A stretch of 11,246 nt of DNA, from assembly GCA_039024315.1 (NCBI GenBank), contig JBCCQN010000245.1, positions 1 to 11,246 of the forward strand. Direction: 5' to 3'. The stretch's first letter is position 1; the number at the start of each line of letters is the position of its first letter. Below, in pieces: positions 1-7,087 of the stretch. The notes under the pieces were generated by a model. That model did not search any database. It was given only the letters and a program-made list of their open reading frames with translations, and was not told the DNA's origin. Made by a program: the position numbers and the translations under genes. Source of the stretch: JBCAWW01 sp039024315. Its GTDB lineage: Bacteria; Bacteroidota; Bacteroidia; J057.

Positions 1-14
1 GGAAGAATCTATCG

Positions 15-60
15 ATTCGCTTGCGAATTTCCCCTCTTGGGAGGGGCCAGGGGTGGGCAT
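15..60. repeat. REP-like intergenic hairpin repeat
   Basis: Two perfect hairpins stand next to each other. The first has arms ATTCGC (15-20) and GCGAAT (23-28). The second has arms CCCCTC (31-36) and GAGGGG (41-46) around a TTGG loop. They are followed by the G-rich tail CCAGGGGTGGGC. From general knowledge, similar CCCCTC-loop-GAGGGG-(N)-CAGGGGTGGG sequences recur between genes in many Bacteroidota genomes. Repetition inside this genome cannot be tested from a single window. It lies downstream of the minus-strand gene ending at 151 and could also act on its transcript end. Confidence 0.6.
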
Positions 61-125
61 GACACCATCAGAACATGATTTTTTACCACTTTTTCGCTGA
101 ATAATCCCTTAGCTTGACGCGAATG

Positions 126-137
126 CGATAGCTATCG
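126..137. repeat. 12-bp perfect palindrome CGATAGCTATCG
   Basis: CGATAGCTATCG is self-complementary over all 12 bases and is followed by GGGAGCGCGG. It lies 14 bases beyond the stop codon of the minus-strand gene ending at 151. It may be part of a second short interspersed repeat (this GATAGCTATCGGGA motif is familiar from Bacteroidota intergenic DNA), or it may form the 3' hairpin of that gene's transcript. There is no clear T-run on the minus strand to make it a classical terminator. Confidence 0.4.
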
Positions 138-150
138 GGAGCGCGGAACG

Positions 151-627
151 CTAAAACCTGATTTGTAAACCAAAACCATCATTATCAGAGATCAAGGAAT
201 ACTGTGGCTGGAAGCTTCGAGAATCTAGAATCCCAAGGGATTGATTGTATGATTGGACTGCGGATTTAAATTGCTTGTTAGACCTATGGCCAAAGGCATA
301 GGCAAGGGCACACAGTCCGACTCCGGCTCCCAATAGTCCCCATACCGGTTCATTGCCGCTTAGAGCGATTCCTACGGGAACTCCAAGCAATACTCCGCCA
401 GCTCCGCCTAAGACCACACCTCCATAGAGGTTACGCTTGCCTTTTTTTGCTAAGGCAAATGCCTCTGGATGAACTTCTAAAACGCTAAGCAATGATTTGG
501 TGGTGAGGAGAGTGCCGTCTTGATAGAATTGAAGTTCCCCCATACGCTTTTCCATTTCAATGGTCTGAGCTGGAAGAAAGAAAGAGAAGGCAAATAAACT
601 CAGGAATAGTGCAAGGTTTCTTTTCAT
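151..627 (-). CDS. Small secreted or envelope protein with glycine-zipper segment
   Basis: A 158-residue protein with no recognised family. Residues 1-20 form a signal peptide: a basic start (KR), a hydrophobic core and a likely cleavage after LPA before Gln21. A short charged region follows (21-68). Residues 69-90 and 96-112 form a glycine-rich hydrophobic pair with GGxxxGG-like spacing, which could be a transmembrane hairpin or glycine zipper. The C-terminus GFGLQIRF has the aromatic end common on outer-membrane or periplasmic proteins of Bacteroidota. The ATG start at 627 is supported by the signal peptide directly after it. It is divergent from the DUF3556 operon and separated from it by 111 bases. 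The export prediction is firm. The function is unknown. Confidence 0.8.
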   Translation of the reverse strand: MKRNLALFLSLFAFSFFLPAQTIEMEKRMGELQFYQDGTLLTTKSLLSVLEVHPEAFALAKKGKRNLYGGVVLGGAGGVLLGVPVGIALSGNEPVWGLLGAGVGLCALAYAFGHRSNKQFKSAVQSYNQSLGILDSRSFQPQYSLISDNDGFGLQIRF

Positions 628-712
628 GGATTCTGAGGATTTGAGTTAAATTATAAATGATATACTATGCCTTTTGAAAGCTAGATTTTGAAATATAACC
701 CTACTTGATCCC

Positions 713-729
713 TTTTGTTGACGACAAAA
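713..729. promoter_or_regulatory. Operator-like dyad in front of the DUF3556 operon
   Basis: TTTTGTTGACGACAAAA is a 17-base dyad. Seven of its eight base pairs match, and the eighth becomes a G-T wobble. It ends nine bases before the ATG at 739. In DNA it could be a dimeric repressor site. In RNA it would be a small hairpin just before the start codon. The symmetry is directly visible. A regulatory role is inferred. Confidence 0.4.
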
Positions 730-732
730 CTA
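725..732 (-). promoter_or_regulatory. Possible Bacteroidota -7 element TAGTTTTG
   Basis: Read on the minus strand, 732 to 725 is TAGTTTTG, an exact match to the TAnnTTTG -7 box known for Bacteroidota primary sigma factors. It would drive the secreted protein starting at 627, leaving a leader of roughly 90 bases. A TTTG that could serve as the -33 element lies upstream, but its spacing is slightly long. Octamers like this occur by chance, and this one overlaps the dyad at 713-729. Confidence 0.2.
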
Positions 733-738
733 CTCTAG

Positions 739-2400
739 ATGAAGCTACTCGACCCCAAACCGTTGCCCTTTGATTTTGAGCAGTGGCAGAAAAAGCCTTT
801 TGCTAAAAGGTGCCAAATGCTATGTGAAGCCTGGGCTTTGCAAGGCTACGGCTCTCCACCTTCCGTTTTCGTGTTTTACATCTTGAAAATGGGGCTTTAC
901 ATGGGCCTCTGGATGTTTTTCTGCTCTTTTTCTACTGAATTGGGCTCTCCCAGTGAAATCAGTACTTGGTGGGCAGTTCCAGAAGCATTAATTAAAGCAG
1001 TCTTGTGGAGCATACTGTTTGAGGGCATGGGCCTCGGTTCAGGTAGTGGACCATTAACCGGCAAATATTTTCCTCCAGTTACGGCCGTAGCGCATTTTGT
1101 CCGTCCCGGAACGATCAAACTTCCGCTATTTCCTAAGGCTCCTATAATTGGAGGCGATAAGCGCAATATTATTGATGTACTGCTTTACATCGCCCACCTA
1201 GGCTTTTTACTTAGAGCTTTGCTCGCGCCTGAGGTTACGCCAGAATTGTTGTTACCTAATGCTATTTTGCTGCCCTTATTGGGCTTGCTGGATCGCTCGA
1301 TCTTCTTATCGGCTAGAGCGGAGCATTACTATGTGGCTTTGCTTTGTTTCCTGTTCCCAGAGGATGCTTTGGCTGGCTCGAAGTGGGTTTGGTGGGGTGT
1401 TTGGTTTTGGGCGGCCACTTCTAAGCTAAATCAGCATTTTCCTTCTGTTATTGGCGTAATGCTCAGCAATAGCGCGATATTTCAATCTACCTGGCTGAGA
1501 CGAAGATTATATAAATCCTATCCTGATGACCTTCGGCCAAGTCGATTAGCCGCTATGATGGCCCATAGTGGGACTTTGATTGAATATACCTTCCCGATAT
1601 TGTTGGTTTTAGGGGATGGCGGCCCATTAACTCAGTTTGCGCTGGTGGCCATGTTGCTCTTCCATCTTTTTATCACCGGTAACATACCCATGGGAGTACC
1701 CATTGAGTGGAATGTCATCATGGTCTACGGTGCTTTTGTGCTGTTTGGAGCGCATGCAGATGTTTCCCTTTTGACCTTAGAGTCTCCTTTACTGATTGCA
1801 GCGCTTGGTACTGGATTACTACTAGTACCCCTAATCGGTAACTTCTTTCCCCAATACGTTTCCTTTTTACTTTCCATGCGCTATTATGCAGGCAATTGGG
1901 CCTACAGCGTTTGGTTATTTAAAAAAGGCACGGAAGAAAAACTCGACGATCATCTGGTCAAAACTTCCAAAACTTTGATGAAGCAATTGGCACCTTTTTA
2001 TGATCCGCTGACTGCCGAATCCTTAGTGAGTAAGGTAACGGGTTTTCGCATGATGCACCTACATGGGCGAGCCCTCCAACTACTCGTTCCGCGAGCGGTA
2101 GAAAACATTGACGATTACATCTGGCGGGACGGTGAATTAGTGGCTGGCGTAGCGCTGGGTTGGAACTTTGGAGACGGTCATTTGCATCATGAGTTGTTGC
2201 TTGAGGCTATCCAAAAACGCTGCCAATTCGAGCGGGGAGATGTTCGTTGTATCTTTGTAGAATCCCAGCCTATGGCTCGTCCTCATCTCGATTGGCGGAT
2301 TGCCGATGCTGCTGGAGGTCAACTAGATAGCGGACGAATCAAGATCAGTGAACTACGCAAATTGCAGCCTTACCCTGTAGAGGATTCCGTCTATGCCTGA
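739..2400 (+). CDS. DUF3556-family multi-pass membrane protein
   Basis: A 553-residue integral membrane protein that I assign to DUF3556, a family best known from mycobacterial 'transmembrane proteins' of unknown function. The family resemblance comes from the N-terminal block with FDFEQW, from AMMAHSGTLIEYTFP (about 271-285), and from FHLFITGNIPMGVPIEWN (308-325), where the PMGVPxEWN signature sits. Hydrophobic segments lie at about 45-65, 148-165, 172-190, 195-206, 215-226, 283-312, 326-337 and 351-370. The last 160 residues (about 390-553) form a soluble charged domain. An in-frame TAG at 736-738 directly precedes the ATG, so the start is secure. The gene overlaps the next by eight bases, which implies translational coupling to the FAD oxidoreductase. 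The membrane layout recalls HTTM/DoxX-like proteins, but that relation is a guess. No reaction is known. Confidence 0.8.
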   Translation: MKLLDPKPLPFDFEQWQKKPFAKRCQMLCEAWALQGYGSPPSVFVFYILKMGLYMGLWMFFCSFSTELGSPSEISTWWAVPEALIKAVLWSILFEGMGLGSGSGPLTGKYFPPVTAVAHFVRPGTIKLPLFPKAPIIGGDKRNIIDVLLYIAHLGFLLRALLAPEVTPELLLPNAILLPLLGLLDRSIFLSARAEHYYVALLCFLFPEDALAGSKWVWWGVWFWAATSKLNQHFPSVIGVMLSNSAIFQSTWLRRRLYKSYPDDLRPSRLAAMMAHSGTLIEYTFPILLVLGDGGPLTQFALVAMLLFHLFITGNIPMGVPIEWNVIMVYGAFVLFGAHADVSLLTLESPLLIAALGTGLLLVPLIGNFFPQYVSFLLSMRYYAGNWAYSVWLFKKGTEEKLDDHLVKTSKTLMKQLAPFYDPLTAESLVSKVTGFRMMHLHGRALQLLVPRAVENIDDYIWRDGELVAGVALGWNFGDGHLHHELLLEAIQKRCQFERGDVRCIFVESQPMARPHLDWRIADAAGGQLDSGRIKISELRKLQPYPVEDSVYA

Positions 2401-3805
2401 TTATGATGCTGTTGTAATTGGCTCTGGCCCAAATGGCTTATCTGCGGCCATAGAGTTGGCTCGAAATGGAGCTAAGGTGATGGTTTTGGAAGGCCATGAA
2501 GAGATAGGGGGAGGCACTCGCACGGCTGAGCTTACTTTGCCTGGTTTTCAGCATGATTACTGTTCTGCGGTGCATCCAATGGGCGTGCTTTCTCCTTACT
2601 GGAAAGCTTTACCTCTGGCGGAGCATGGTCTAGAATGGGTGTATTCTCAGGCCTCTGTAGCTCATCCATTGGATGATGAACCAGCGGTCATGCTCTATCG
2701 TTCTGTGGAGCAGACTATGGCCAATTTAGGTGAGGATGCAGCGGCATGGAAAAAGCTCGTGCAGCCCTTCGTGAATAGGGGAGAGGCGCTATTGCAAGAT
2801 AGCCTAGGTCCTCTTTCTTTGCCTCAAAATCCCCTCTTGTTGGCCCGTTTTGGCCTTAAGGCCATGCGTTCGGCCGCAGGTCTAGCTAGGAGTAAATTTC
2901 AAGGTGATAGAGCCCAAGCGCTATTTGCCGGTTGTGCGGGCCATAGTGTGTTGCCTTTAGAGATGCGTTTTAGTGCTGCAATAGGGTTGATGTTTGCGGT
3001 TACTGGGCATATGATTGATTGGCCGGTAGCAAAAGGAGGCTCCCATAGTATAACTAAAGCACTTGCTAGTTATTTTGAGTCTTTAGGGGGCGAAATTGAA
3101 ACTGGAAAATGGGTGCAATCATTAAGCGAATTGCCTAGTAGTAAAGTGGTTTTGTTTGATACTGATCCTCTCCAATTAGCGAGTATCGCCGATGATTCCT
3201 TACCAGAGGGCTATAGAAAGCGTTTGCGAAAATATCATTATGGTCCTGGTGCTTTTAAGGTAGATTGGGCTTTGGATGGGCCCATTCCATGGAACGATTC
3301 TCAATGTCGCCTTGCTTCTACGGTACATGTTGGAGGTACTTTGGCGGAGATTGCTGAGAGTGAAAAGGCTGCCTGGGAAGGCCGGATTTCTGAGAAGCCT
3401 TTCCTGATTTTATGTCAACAAAGTGAATTTGATAAGCGTTCCCCGCAGGGGCAGCATACCGCCTATGCCTACTGTCATGTACCGCATGGCTCAGAAGTGG
3501 ATATGACGGAACGAATTGAAAACCAAATTGAGCGATTCGCCTCTGGTTTTAAAGACTTAATCTTGGCTAAACATAAAACTAGCCCTGACGATTTTCATCG
3601 CTATAATCCTAATTATTTGGGAGGGGCGATAACCGGCGGTGCCGCTCATTTTGCCCAACTGTTTACCCGACCAGTAGCACGCATGAATCCTTACACTACG
3701 CCTAATAGACGATTGTTTATTTGCTCAGCGGCCACCCCTCCGGGAGGCGGGGTCCATGGTATGTGTGGGTATCATGCAGCAAAGACTGCCTTAAAACGGA
3801 TCTGA
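2393..3805 (+). CDS. Phytoene-desaturase-like FAD-dependent oxidoreductase (PYROXD2/CrtI-like)
   Basis: A 470-residue flavoprotein. Residues 4-35 form the Rossmann dinucleotide-binding motif (VVIGSGPNGLSAA, with Gly10, Gly12 and Gly15, and an acidic residue, Glu33, at the end of the second strand). EEIGGGTRT (36-44) follows, typical of the amine-oxidase/phytoene-desaturase superfamily. The C-terminal FAD motif is PPGGGVHGMCGYHAAKTAL, about 450-468. Length and motifs fit the 'NAD(P)/FAD-dependent oxidoreductase' group close to PYROXD2 rather than a classical carotenoid CrtI, and no carotenoid gene such as crtB is nearby. It is coupled by an 8-base overlap to the DUF3556 membrane protein, so the two probably act on one hydrophobic or membrane-associated substrate (inference). 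The stop overlaps the convergent CAP-protein gene by 15 bases. The substrate is unknown. Confidence 0.88.
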   Translation: MPDYDAVVIGSGPNGLSAAIELARNGAKVMVLEGHEEIGGGTRTAELTLPGFQHDYCSAVHPMGVLSPYWKALPLAEHGLEWVYSQASVAHPLDDEPAVMLYRSVEQTMANLGEDAAAWKKLVQPFVNRGEALLQDSLGPLSLPQNPLLLARFGLKAMRSAAGLARSKFQGDRAQALFAGCAGHSVLPLEMRFSAAIGLMFAVTGHMIDWPVAKGGSHSITKALASYFESLGGEIETGKWVQSLSELPSSKVVLFDTDPLQLASIADDSLPEGYRKRLRKYHYGPGAFKVDWALDGPIPWNDSQCRLASTVHVGGTLAEIAESEKAAWEGRISEKPFLILCQQSEFDKRSPQGQHTAYAYCHVPHGSEVDMTERIENQIERFASGFKDLILAKHKTSPDDFHRYNPNYLGGAITGGAAHFAQLFTRPVARMNPYTTPNRRLFICSAATPPGGGVHGMCGYHAAKTALKRI

Positions 3806-4471
3806 AATAGGACCGAAATTCTGAGTGGCGTAGGCGGCAGGGATGGTGTAGGGGAGTTGTTCACCGGGACTCATTGATACAGCACAGCCTAAGGTGCCAT
3901 AATTTGGGTTGAGCAAATTGCGACGATGGGAAGGCGAATCCAGCCAAGCTTGCATTACTGCTTCAGCAAAGCTCCAATAAGTATGCTTAGGAATGGGGTT
4001 TTCAGCTAAATCAAAGAAATGATTTTGACCATCTCGGTAAGCGGCATAATAAGGCTCATCATCTTCTACTTGATAAAGGAGAAACCGTCCGACATTTTCG
4101 GAAGAAAAGTTAGCGTCAAACTCCCATGCGCGCTTAGCTGGAGTTCTCATTTTGGGATCAAATTCATTGTAGTGCCCCATAAAATGAAATTGGGCCATGG
4201 CTTTGGTATGATAAAGTGCCATTTCTTGTAAGTCGGGGTCAAAATCAAAAGGTCTTAGCCCATATTGTTCCCGCACTTGATTGCTTAAGTAAAACACCGC
4301 TGCAGTCAAGAGTTTATCGTCAACGGCTTGAAATTCAATACTTTGGTGGGCTTCGGGCAAGGCATAGAAATCCTGCCAGTGATAGGATGCAATATCTGCG
4401 TCTATCCCTGATTTAGGTCCTGAATTACCCCAGGCGAACAAGAAACCGATTAATCCGATCACGACTTTCAT
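3791..4471 (-). CDS. CAP (SCP/PR1-like) domain secreted protein
   Basis: A 226-residue protein. A short hydrophobic N-terminus (1-14, weak signal peptide) is followed by a CAP domain over about 55-220. The four residues of the CAP cavity are all visible: His100 in FMGHYN, Glu125 in SSENVG, Glu170 in FAEAVMQAW, and His182 in SPSHRRNLLNP. YATQNFG (214-220) is the usual closing strand. CAP proteins of bacteria are extracytoplasmic and have been linked to lipid or metal binding or peptidase-like roles. None can be chosen here. I start the gene at the ATG at 4471 rather than the in-frame GTG six bases upstream. It converges on the FAD oxidoreductase with a 15-base overlap and is divergent from the STAS-less SulP gene. 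Confidence 0.88.
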   Translation of the reverse strand: MKVVIGLIGFLFAWGNSGPKSGIDADIASYHWQDFYALPEAHQSIEFQAVDDKLLTAAVFYLSNQVREQYGLRPFDFDPDLQEMALYHTKAMAQFHFMGHYNEFDPKMRTPAKRAWEFDANFSSENVGRFLLYQVEDDEPYYAAYRDGQNHFFDLAENPIPKHTYWSFAEAVMQAWLDSPSHRRNLLNPNYGTLGCAVSMSPGEQLPYTIPAAYATQNFGPISDPF

Positions 4472-4501
4472 AAGCACTTAGGTTATCTTACTCTTACGGT
4501 A

Positions 4502-4530
4502 ATATTAACTAAATGTTAAGTAAAGGTCAA
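4502..4530 (-). promoter_or_regulatory. Possible promoter for the CAP-protein gene
   Basis: On the minus strand, TTGACC (4530-4525) and TAATAT (4507-4502) are separated by exactly 17 bases. This gives a sigma-70-like arrangement about 30 bases before the ATG at 4471. Bacteroidota promoters normally use TTG and TAnnTTTG instead, so the match may be accidental in this AT-rich gap. A small dyad, TTAAC-N5-GTTAA (4505-4519), overlaps it. Confidence 0.25.
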
Positions 4531-4554
4531 TCGAAGGTTACAGTACGGGAGAAA

Positions 4555-4617
4555 ATGTCGAATAAATGGAGGATTATCGTGCTTGAATTAATATCTGTAA
4601 ATTCCCATGATGAATAA
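4555..4617 (+). CDS. Candidate 20-codon leader ORF overlapping the SulP start
   Basis: A short frame, MSNKWRIIVLELISVNSHDE, starts at ATG 4555 with GGGAG (4547-4551) just upstream. It has a second possible start, GTG 4579, preceded by GGAGG at a six-base distance. Its TAA (4615-4617) lies just inside the SulP gene, giving an 11-base stop/start overlap around ATGATGAATAA. The arrangement fits a leader peptide or a translationally coupled mini-cistron. The peptide has no recognised relatives and a frame this short can occur by chance. Confidence 0.25.
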   Translation: MSNKWRIIVLELISVNSHDE

Positions 4618-5887
4618 AAGGAGCGCTTGGGCAAGGGTTTTCCCTTTTTTGAATTGGATACCCCATATTAATGCTAAAACTGCCCAGGCGGATCTATTGG
4701 CAGGGATTACGGGGGCGATTATTGTTTTGCCACAAGGACTAGCGTTTGCATTGATTGCTGGATTGCCACCGGAATATGGTCTTTTTACTGCCATGATTAC
4801 TCCTCTAGTTGCGGCACTCTTTGGCTCTTCCTGGCATTTGGTTTCTGGTCCTACTACTGCCATCTCCTTGGTAGTATTTGCTTCTGTAAGTAAGTATGCC
4901 CCTCCGGGGAACGCTGAGTTCATTCAATTGGCTATCACACAATGTTTTTTAGCTGGCATATTTCAGCTGCTATTGGGTTTGCTAAGAGCGGGGAAGTTGG
5001 TGAAATATGTCTCTCAGACGGTAATAGTGGGTTTTACGGCTGGTGCGGCTATCTTGATCATTAGCAGCCAACTACCTCATATCTTGGGCTTGGAGTTGCC
5101 TAATGGTTTGGGTTTTTTTGCAAGCTGGCAACATTTAGTTTTGAGCCTAGAGGGACTTAATTACTGGGTACTATTGGTAGGACTTGGAACTTGGGTCATA
5201 GCTATCGTCATAAGGCGTTTCGGGCCAAACTTACCCTATATGCTGCTCGCTATGATATTGGGTAGCTTACTTAACATCGCGATTGGTGGGGTCGAGAGAG
5301 GCGTTCCACTAGTGGGAAAAATAAATGCAAGCCTTCCTGTCTTTGCCTTACCTAATCTGGATGCTGGCAATCTGAAGCTTTTGTGGGGGGATGCCTTGGC
5401 GATTGCTTTGTTGGGTTTGATTCAATCGGTGGCTATCGCAAGGGCAATCGCTTTGCAAAGCAAACAATCATTAAACGCAAACCAAGAATTCATTGGTCAA
5501 GGATTGAGCAATATTGCGGGCAGTCTTTTTTCCTGTTATGTCGGAGCAGGATCCTTTACACGTTCGGGGATCAATCACCAAAGTGGTGGTAAAACGCCCT
5601 TAGCGGCAATCTTTTCTTCCGTAGTACTAATGATATTGGTTTTGATGTTTGCCTCTTTTACCGCCTACCTCCCTTTGCCATCTATGGGGGCCATTGTATT
5701 GATCGTGGGAGTAAATCTGATTGATTTAGACTATATCAAGCATATTTTGAACGCAAATAGGGTGGAAGTGATCGTCTTTTTGGTCACGTTTCTAGCTACT
5801 ATATTCTTTAATCTGCAGTTTGCGATTTACTTTGGTGTGCTGAGCTCCTTTATACTTTATTTATACAGAAGAGTACGGGGGAAATAA
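4607..5887 (+). CDS. SulP-family anion transporter without STAS domain
   Basis: A 426-residue inner-membrane permease of the SulP/SLC26 family. The family hallmark is at 42-60 (LPQGLAFALIAGLPPEYGLF), followed by the second conserved block NQEFIGQGLSNIAGS (292-306) and the core motif GSFTRSGINHQSGGKT (315-330). About a dozen or more hydrophobic segments cover the rest, consistent with the 14-helix fold. The protein ends at RRVRGK directly after the last helix, so the cytoplasmic STAS domain normally giving about 560-580 residues is absent. The 33 bases to the convergent DUF202 gene leave no room for a lost STAS remnant. Substrates of the family are sulfate, bicarbonate, chloride or C4-dicarboxylates, and the sequence does not decide between them. 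ATG 4607 and ATG 4610 are both possible starts. Confidence 0.9.
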   Translation: MMNKRSAWARVFPFLNWIPHINAKTAQADLLAGITGAIIVLPQGLAFALIAGLPPEYGLFTAMITPLVAALFGSSWHLVSGPTTAISLVVFASVSKYAPPGNAEFIQLAITQCFLAGIFQLLLGLLRAGKLVKYVSQTVIVGFTAGAAILIISSQLPHILGLELPNGLGFFASWQHLVLSLEGLNYWVLLVGLGTWVIAIVIRRFGPNLPYMLLAMILGSLLNIAIGGVERGVPLVGKINASLPVFALPNLDAGNLKLLWGDALAIALLGLIQSVAIARAIALQSKQSLNANQEFIGQGLSNIAGSLFSCYVGAGSFTRSGINHQSGGKTPLAAIFSSVVLMILVLMFASFTAYLPLPSMGAIVLIVGVNLIDLDYIKHILNANRVEVIVFLVTFLATIFFNLQFAIYFGVLSSFILYLYRRVRGK

Positions 5888-5920
5888 TTTGGTAGCTTAG
5901 AACCAATATTAAGGCATAGT

Positions 5921-6205
5921 TCAATCAACTTTGTAAGAATTATCTACTCTTTTTCTCACCATGAGGTAATTTATCAACCCGATCAGAGAAACAATAGGAG
6001 CCAAAATAAAGGCTACTCTACTGAGGTAAGACATAGATTGCAGGAACTCTATTTCTTCCACGGCGAGTCCAGACACTAGTAAATATAAGCTGGTTCGTAA
6101 AAAGGATAGTAGGGTCCGTTGGTTGGCCATACGAGTACGGTCTATAGCCAAAAAATCCCGCAGAGTGACCTTACTGTTCTTTGGATAGTGCTTTCGAAAT
6201 TTCAT
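5921..6205 (-). CDS. DUF202/YidH-like small membrane protein
   Basis: A 94-residue protein starting at ATG 6205. An in-frame TTG six bases upstream is the only longer alternative. Residues 20-40 carry the DUF202 signature in the form AIDRTRMANQRTLLSFLRTS, close to the family pattern R-T-x-L-A-x-x-R-T. Two hydrophobic helices follow at about 35-50 and 62-82, and then a basic end. DUF202 proteins are short inner-membrane proteins without an assigned biochemical role. Only 57 bases separate it from the upstream 274-residue membrane protein, so both may be on one transcript. It converges on the STAS-less SulP gene with 33 bases between the stops. Confidence 0.82.
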   Translation of the reverse strand: MKFRKHYPKNSKVTLRDFLAIDRTRMANQRTLLSFLRTSLYLLVSGLAVEEIEFLQSMSYLSRVAFILAPIVSLIGLINYLMVRKRVDNSYKVD

Positions 6206-6262
6206 AGGCAATACTGTAATTGAATTAAAAAGGTACTCGGATGGATCTATGTTTACAAATGA

Positions 6263-7087
6263 CTAGCGATTACTGCTCTTAGCTTCATAATTAGTTTTTG
6301 CAAAGTTAAACCAACTATTGAATAATTGGATTTTTTGTAAACCGCCAAAATCATCATCATTCTCATAGTACTCATAAAAACCCCCTGCACCTGTCAGGGC
6401 TTGCTTGTCCCAAAGAGTATGCCCCAAAAACAAATAATCATCGTCTATCAGCACGCCATATAAATTGGGTAGATAATCATACTTATAGAGGTTGATCTTG
6501 AGTTTGCCTGCTTCAATTAGATCTTTATGCCGACTTTTCCAAAAATTAATATTGGATTCTTGACCTTTGGATATGTCATGATACTCTTCAATAAGAGATT
6601 GGGGTAGGTGCTCCTTTTCTCTTTCTAAAAATTCTTTGTCAATCATCATAAGGTTAATCTCAATCTTTATTTTGTCTTGAGATTTGTTTGAGTTAATGAC
6701 ATTTCCGATTAATGACTGATGGGTTCTTAGCGCCAATCCAATAGCAGTAATTTTTACATGCTTGGCTATTTTAAGTTGGCGATTGATTTTTTTTAATACT
6801 TCGGGTTGGACCTCCTGCCAATCTGAATACTGTTTGATTTGACGACTGTCCTTTTTTAGAACATCTGATAGTTTTTTCTCCAAACCAAAAATGATATCCA
6901 ACATTAGCGTACCTATACCCGCTAAGAGTGCAGTGAGGCTAATTTTATTGCCTAGCACACCATCTAGATATGGAGAGATGAGGACAAGGAATAAAAGTAA
7001 AAAGATCAAAGGTTTTTTGGCCTTTTGATACATTTCCTTGATGATTTGAGCAGGGGGTTTTGCTGGATGACTGTTTGTGCCTACCAT
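6263..7087 (-). CDS. Two-helix membrane protein with unknown cytoplasmic domain
   Basis: A 274-residue protein that I cannot assign to a family. A basic N-terminus (KKAKKP-like) leads into two transmembrane helices at about 26-45 and 49-68, then a charged linker (69-105) and a soluble domain (106-265). Features inside the domain are a strand-like VKITAIGLALRTH (111-123), IKIEINLMMID (140-150), LYGVLIDDDYLFLGHTLW (209-226) and an end block FNSWFNFA (256-263). The strand pattern and the terminal xWFxxA block recall phospholipase-D-like sensor or effector domains that lack the catalytic HxK motif, but this is only an impression. The gene is clearly AT-richer than its neighbours: two hand-counted 60-base lines gave 28% GC, against 47% for one line in the adjacent SulP gene. 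This hints at recent acquisition. A gap of 184 bases separates it from the SulP gene upstream. Confidence 0.75.
   Translation of the reverse strand: MVGTNSHPAKPPAQIIKEMYQKAKKPLIFLLLFLVLISPYLDGVLGNKISLTALLAGIGTLMLDIIFGLEKKLSDVLKKDSRQIKQYSDWQEVQPEVLKKINRQLKIAKHVKITAIGLALRTHQSLIGNVINSNKSQDKIKIEINLMMIDKEFLEREKEHLPQSLIEEYHDISKGQESNINFWKSRHKDLIEAGKLKINLYKYDYLPNLYGVLIDDDYLFLGHTLWDKQALTGAGGFYEYYENDDDFGGLQKIQLFNSWFNFAKTNYEAKSSNR

Noticed and set aside
897..1166. Open frame of 89 codons on the minus strand inside the DUF3556 gene
   Set aside because: It lies antisense within a clearly coding membrane-protein gene, has no family features and no start signal.
2393..3805. Carotenoid biosynthesis (CrtI) assignment
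   Set aside because: The FAD motifs fit the wider PYROXD2-like group and no phytoene synthase, cyclase or ketolase gene is nearby.
6263..7087. Catalytic phospholipase D assignment for the two-helix protein
   Set aside because: No HxK(x)4D motif is present, so at most a distant fold resemblance can be suggested.
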